A program made the translations under genes and the position numbers. From an uncultured Oscillospiraceae bacterium (GTDB lineage: Bacteria > Bacillota > Clostridia > Oscillospirales > Oscillospiraceae), in the NCBI GenBank assembly GCA_934661735.1, contig CAKUJN010000030.1:1-22987 (forward strand): a DNA stretch of 22,987 nucleotides. The letters run 5' to 3'. Shown here one piece after another: positions 22,870 to 22,987 of this stretch. Every line of letters begins with the position of its first letter. Within the stretch, counting starts at the first letter, position 1. The notes beneath the pieces were generated by a model. The model was not told the DNA's origin. It saw nothing but the letters and a program-made list of their open reading frames with translations, and did not search any database.

Positions 22870-22987
22870 GTCCGGTTTCACCGGACTGCCGTTGCGTGCG
22901 GTGAAACCGCAACTGTTGCTTCGCAGACGACTCTGCACAGCAGTTTGTAGGGGCCGATGGCGAGCGCAGCCGTCAGCGACGAAGGAG
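22870..22987. repeat. GC-rich hairpin region, possible dispersed intergenic repeat
   Basis: After the terminator, nested inverted repeats occur: CCGGTTTCACCGG (about 22872-22884) and a GCGGT/ACCGC stem with outer GTTG and CAAC (about 22893-22915). A GTAGGGGCC segment follows near 22948. I see no gene. The last segment looks like the dispersed intergenic sequences that often begin GTAGGGG in gut clostridia, but only one copy is in the window so repeat status is unproven. Confidence 0.3.

Noticed and set aside
1..22987. CRISPR array, phage genes or toxin-antitoxin pairs
   Set aside because: No regularly spaced repeats, integrase, capsid, or small paired ORFs with ribosome sites were found.

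Overview
The window (about 23 kb, GC-rich, strong G/C bias at third codon positions) looks like the chromosome of an anaerobic high-GC Firmicute, most likely a gut clostridium of the Oscillospirales type. Reasons: lipoboxes with an MKK start, AGGAGG-type ribosome sites, sigma-A-like promoters, CCA-encoded tRNAs, and the pairing of SsnA with YgfK that is typical of purine- and selenium-using anaerobes. The taxonomic call is inference; no marker gene is present.

Left part (1-5700): a tightly overlapping minus-strand operon encodes a FecCD-type permease, its ATPase, a SAM-dependent methyltransferase, an XdhC-family molybdenum-hydroxylase maturation factor and a THEP1-like P-loop NTPase, ending at a strong terminator. 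The matching substrate-binding lipoprotein is divergently transcribed (4444-5613). Together these suggest uptake of a metal oxyanion or metal chelate (molybdate or tungstate is my best guess) linked to maturation of a molybdenum hydroxylase that lies outside the window.

Middle part (5700-14340): tRNA-Leu(CAG), an ArAE/FUSC-family membrane protein, then ygfK and ssnA as one minus-strand unit. Their roughly 185-nt leader contains an intrinsic terminator about 40 nt before the ssnA start, so it is a candidate attenuator or riboswitch. A membrane-anchored XRE-family regulator is divergent from ssnA, and a probable 8-oxoguanine deaminase (product: urate) converges on that regulator with no base between the stop codons. 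XdhC, SsnA, YgfK and the deaminase fit anaerobic purine/urate catabolism, although no hydroxylase, hydantoinase or ygeXYW-type gene is visible here.

Right part (14450-22987): tRNA-Arg(ACG), a LysR regulator divergent from a plus-strand operon of a 12-TM-type IT/SLC13-like permease, an M20D amidohydrolase (AbgA-like) and an N-acyl-D-amino-acid deacylase-like amidohydrolase. This reads as uptake and hydrolysis of N-acylated amino acids or related amides. It is followed by an independently promoted large lipoprotein that joins a probable beta-propeller to a family-1 solute-binding domain, then a terminator and a GC-rich hairpin region. No CRISPR array, intact insertion sequence, rRNA or phage gene was seen.
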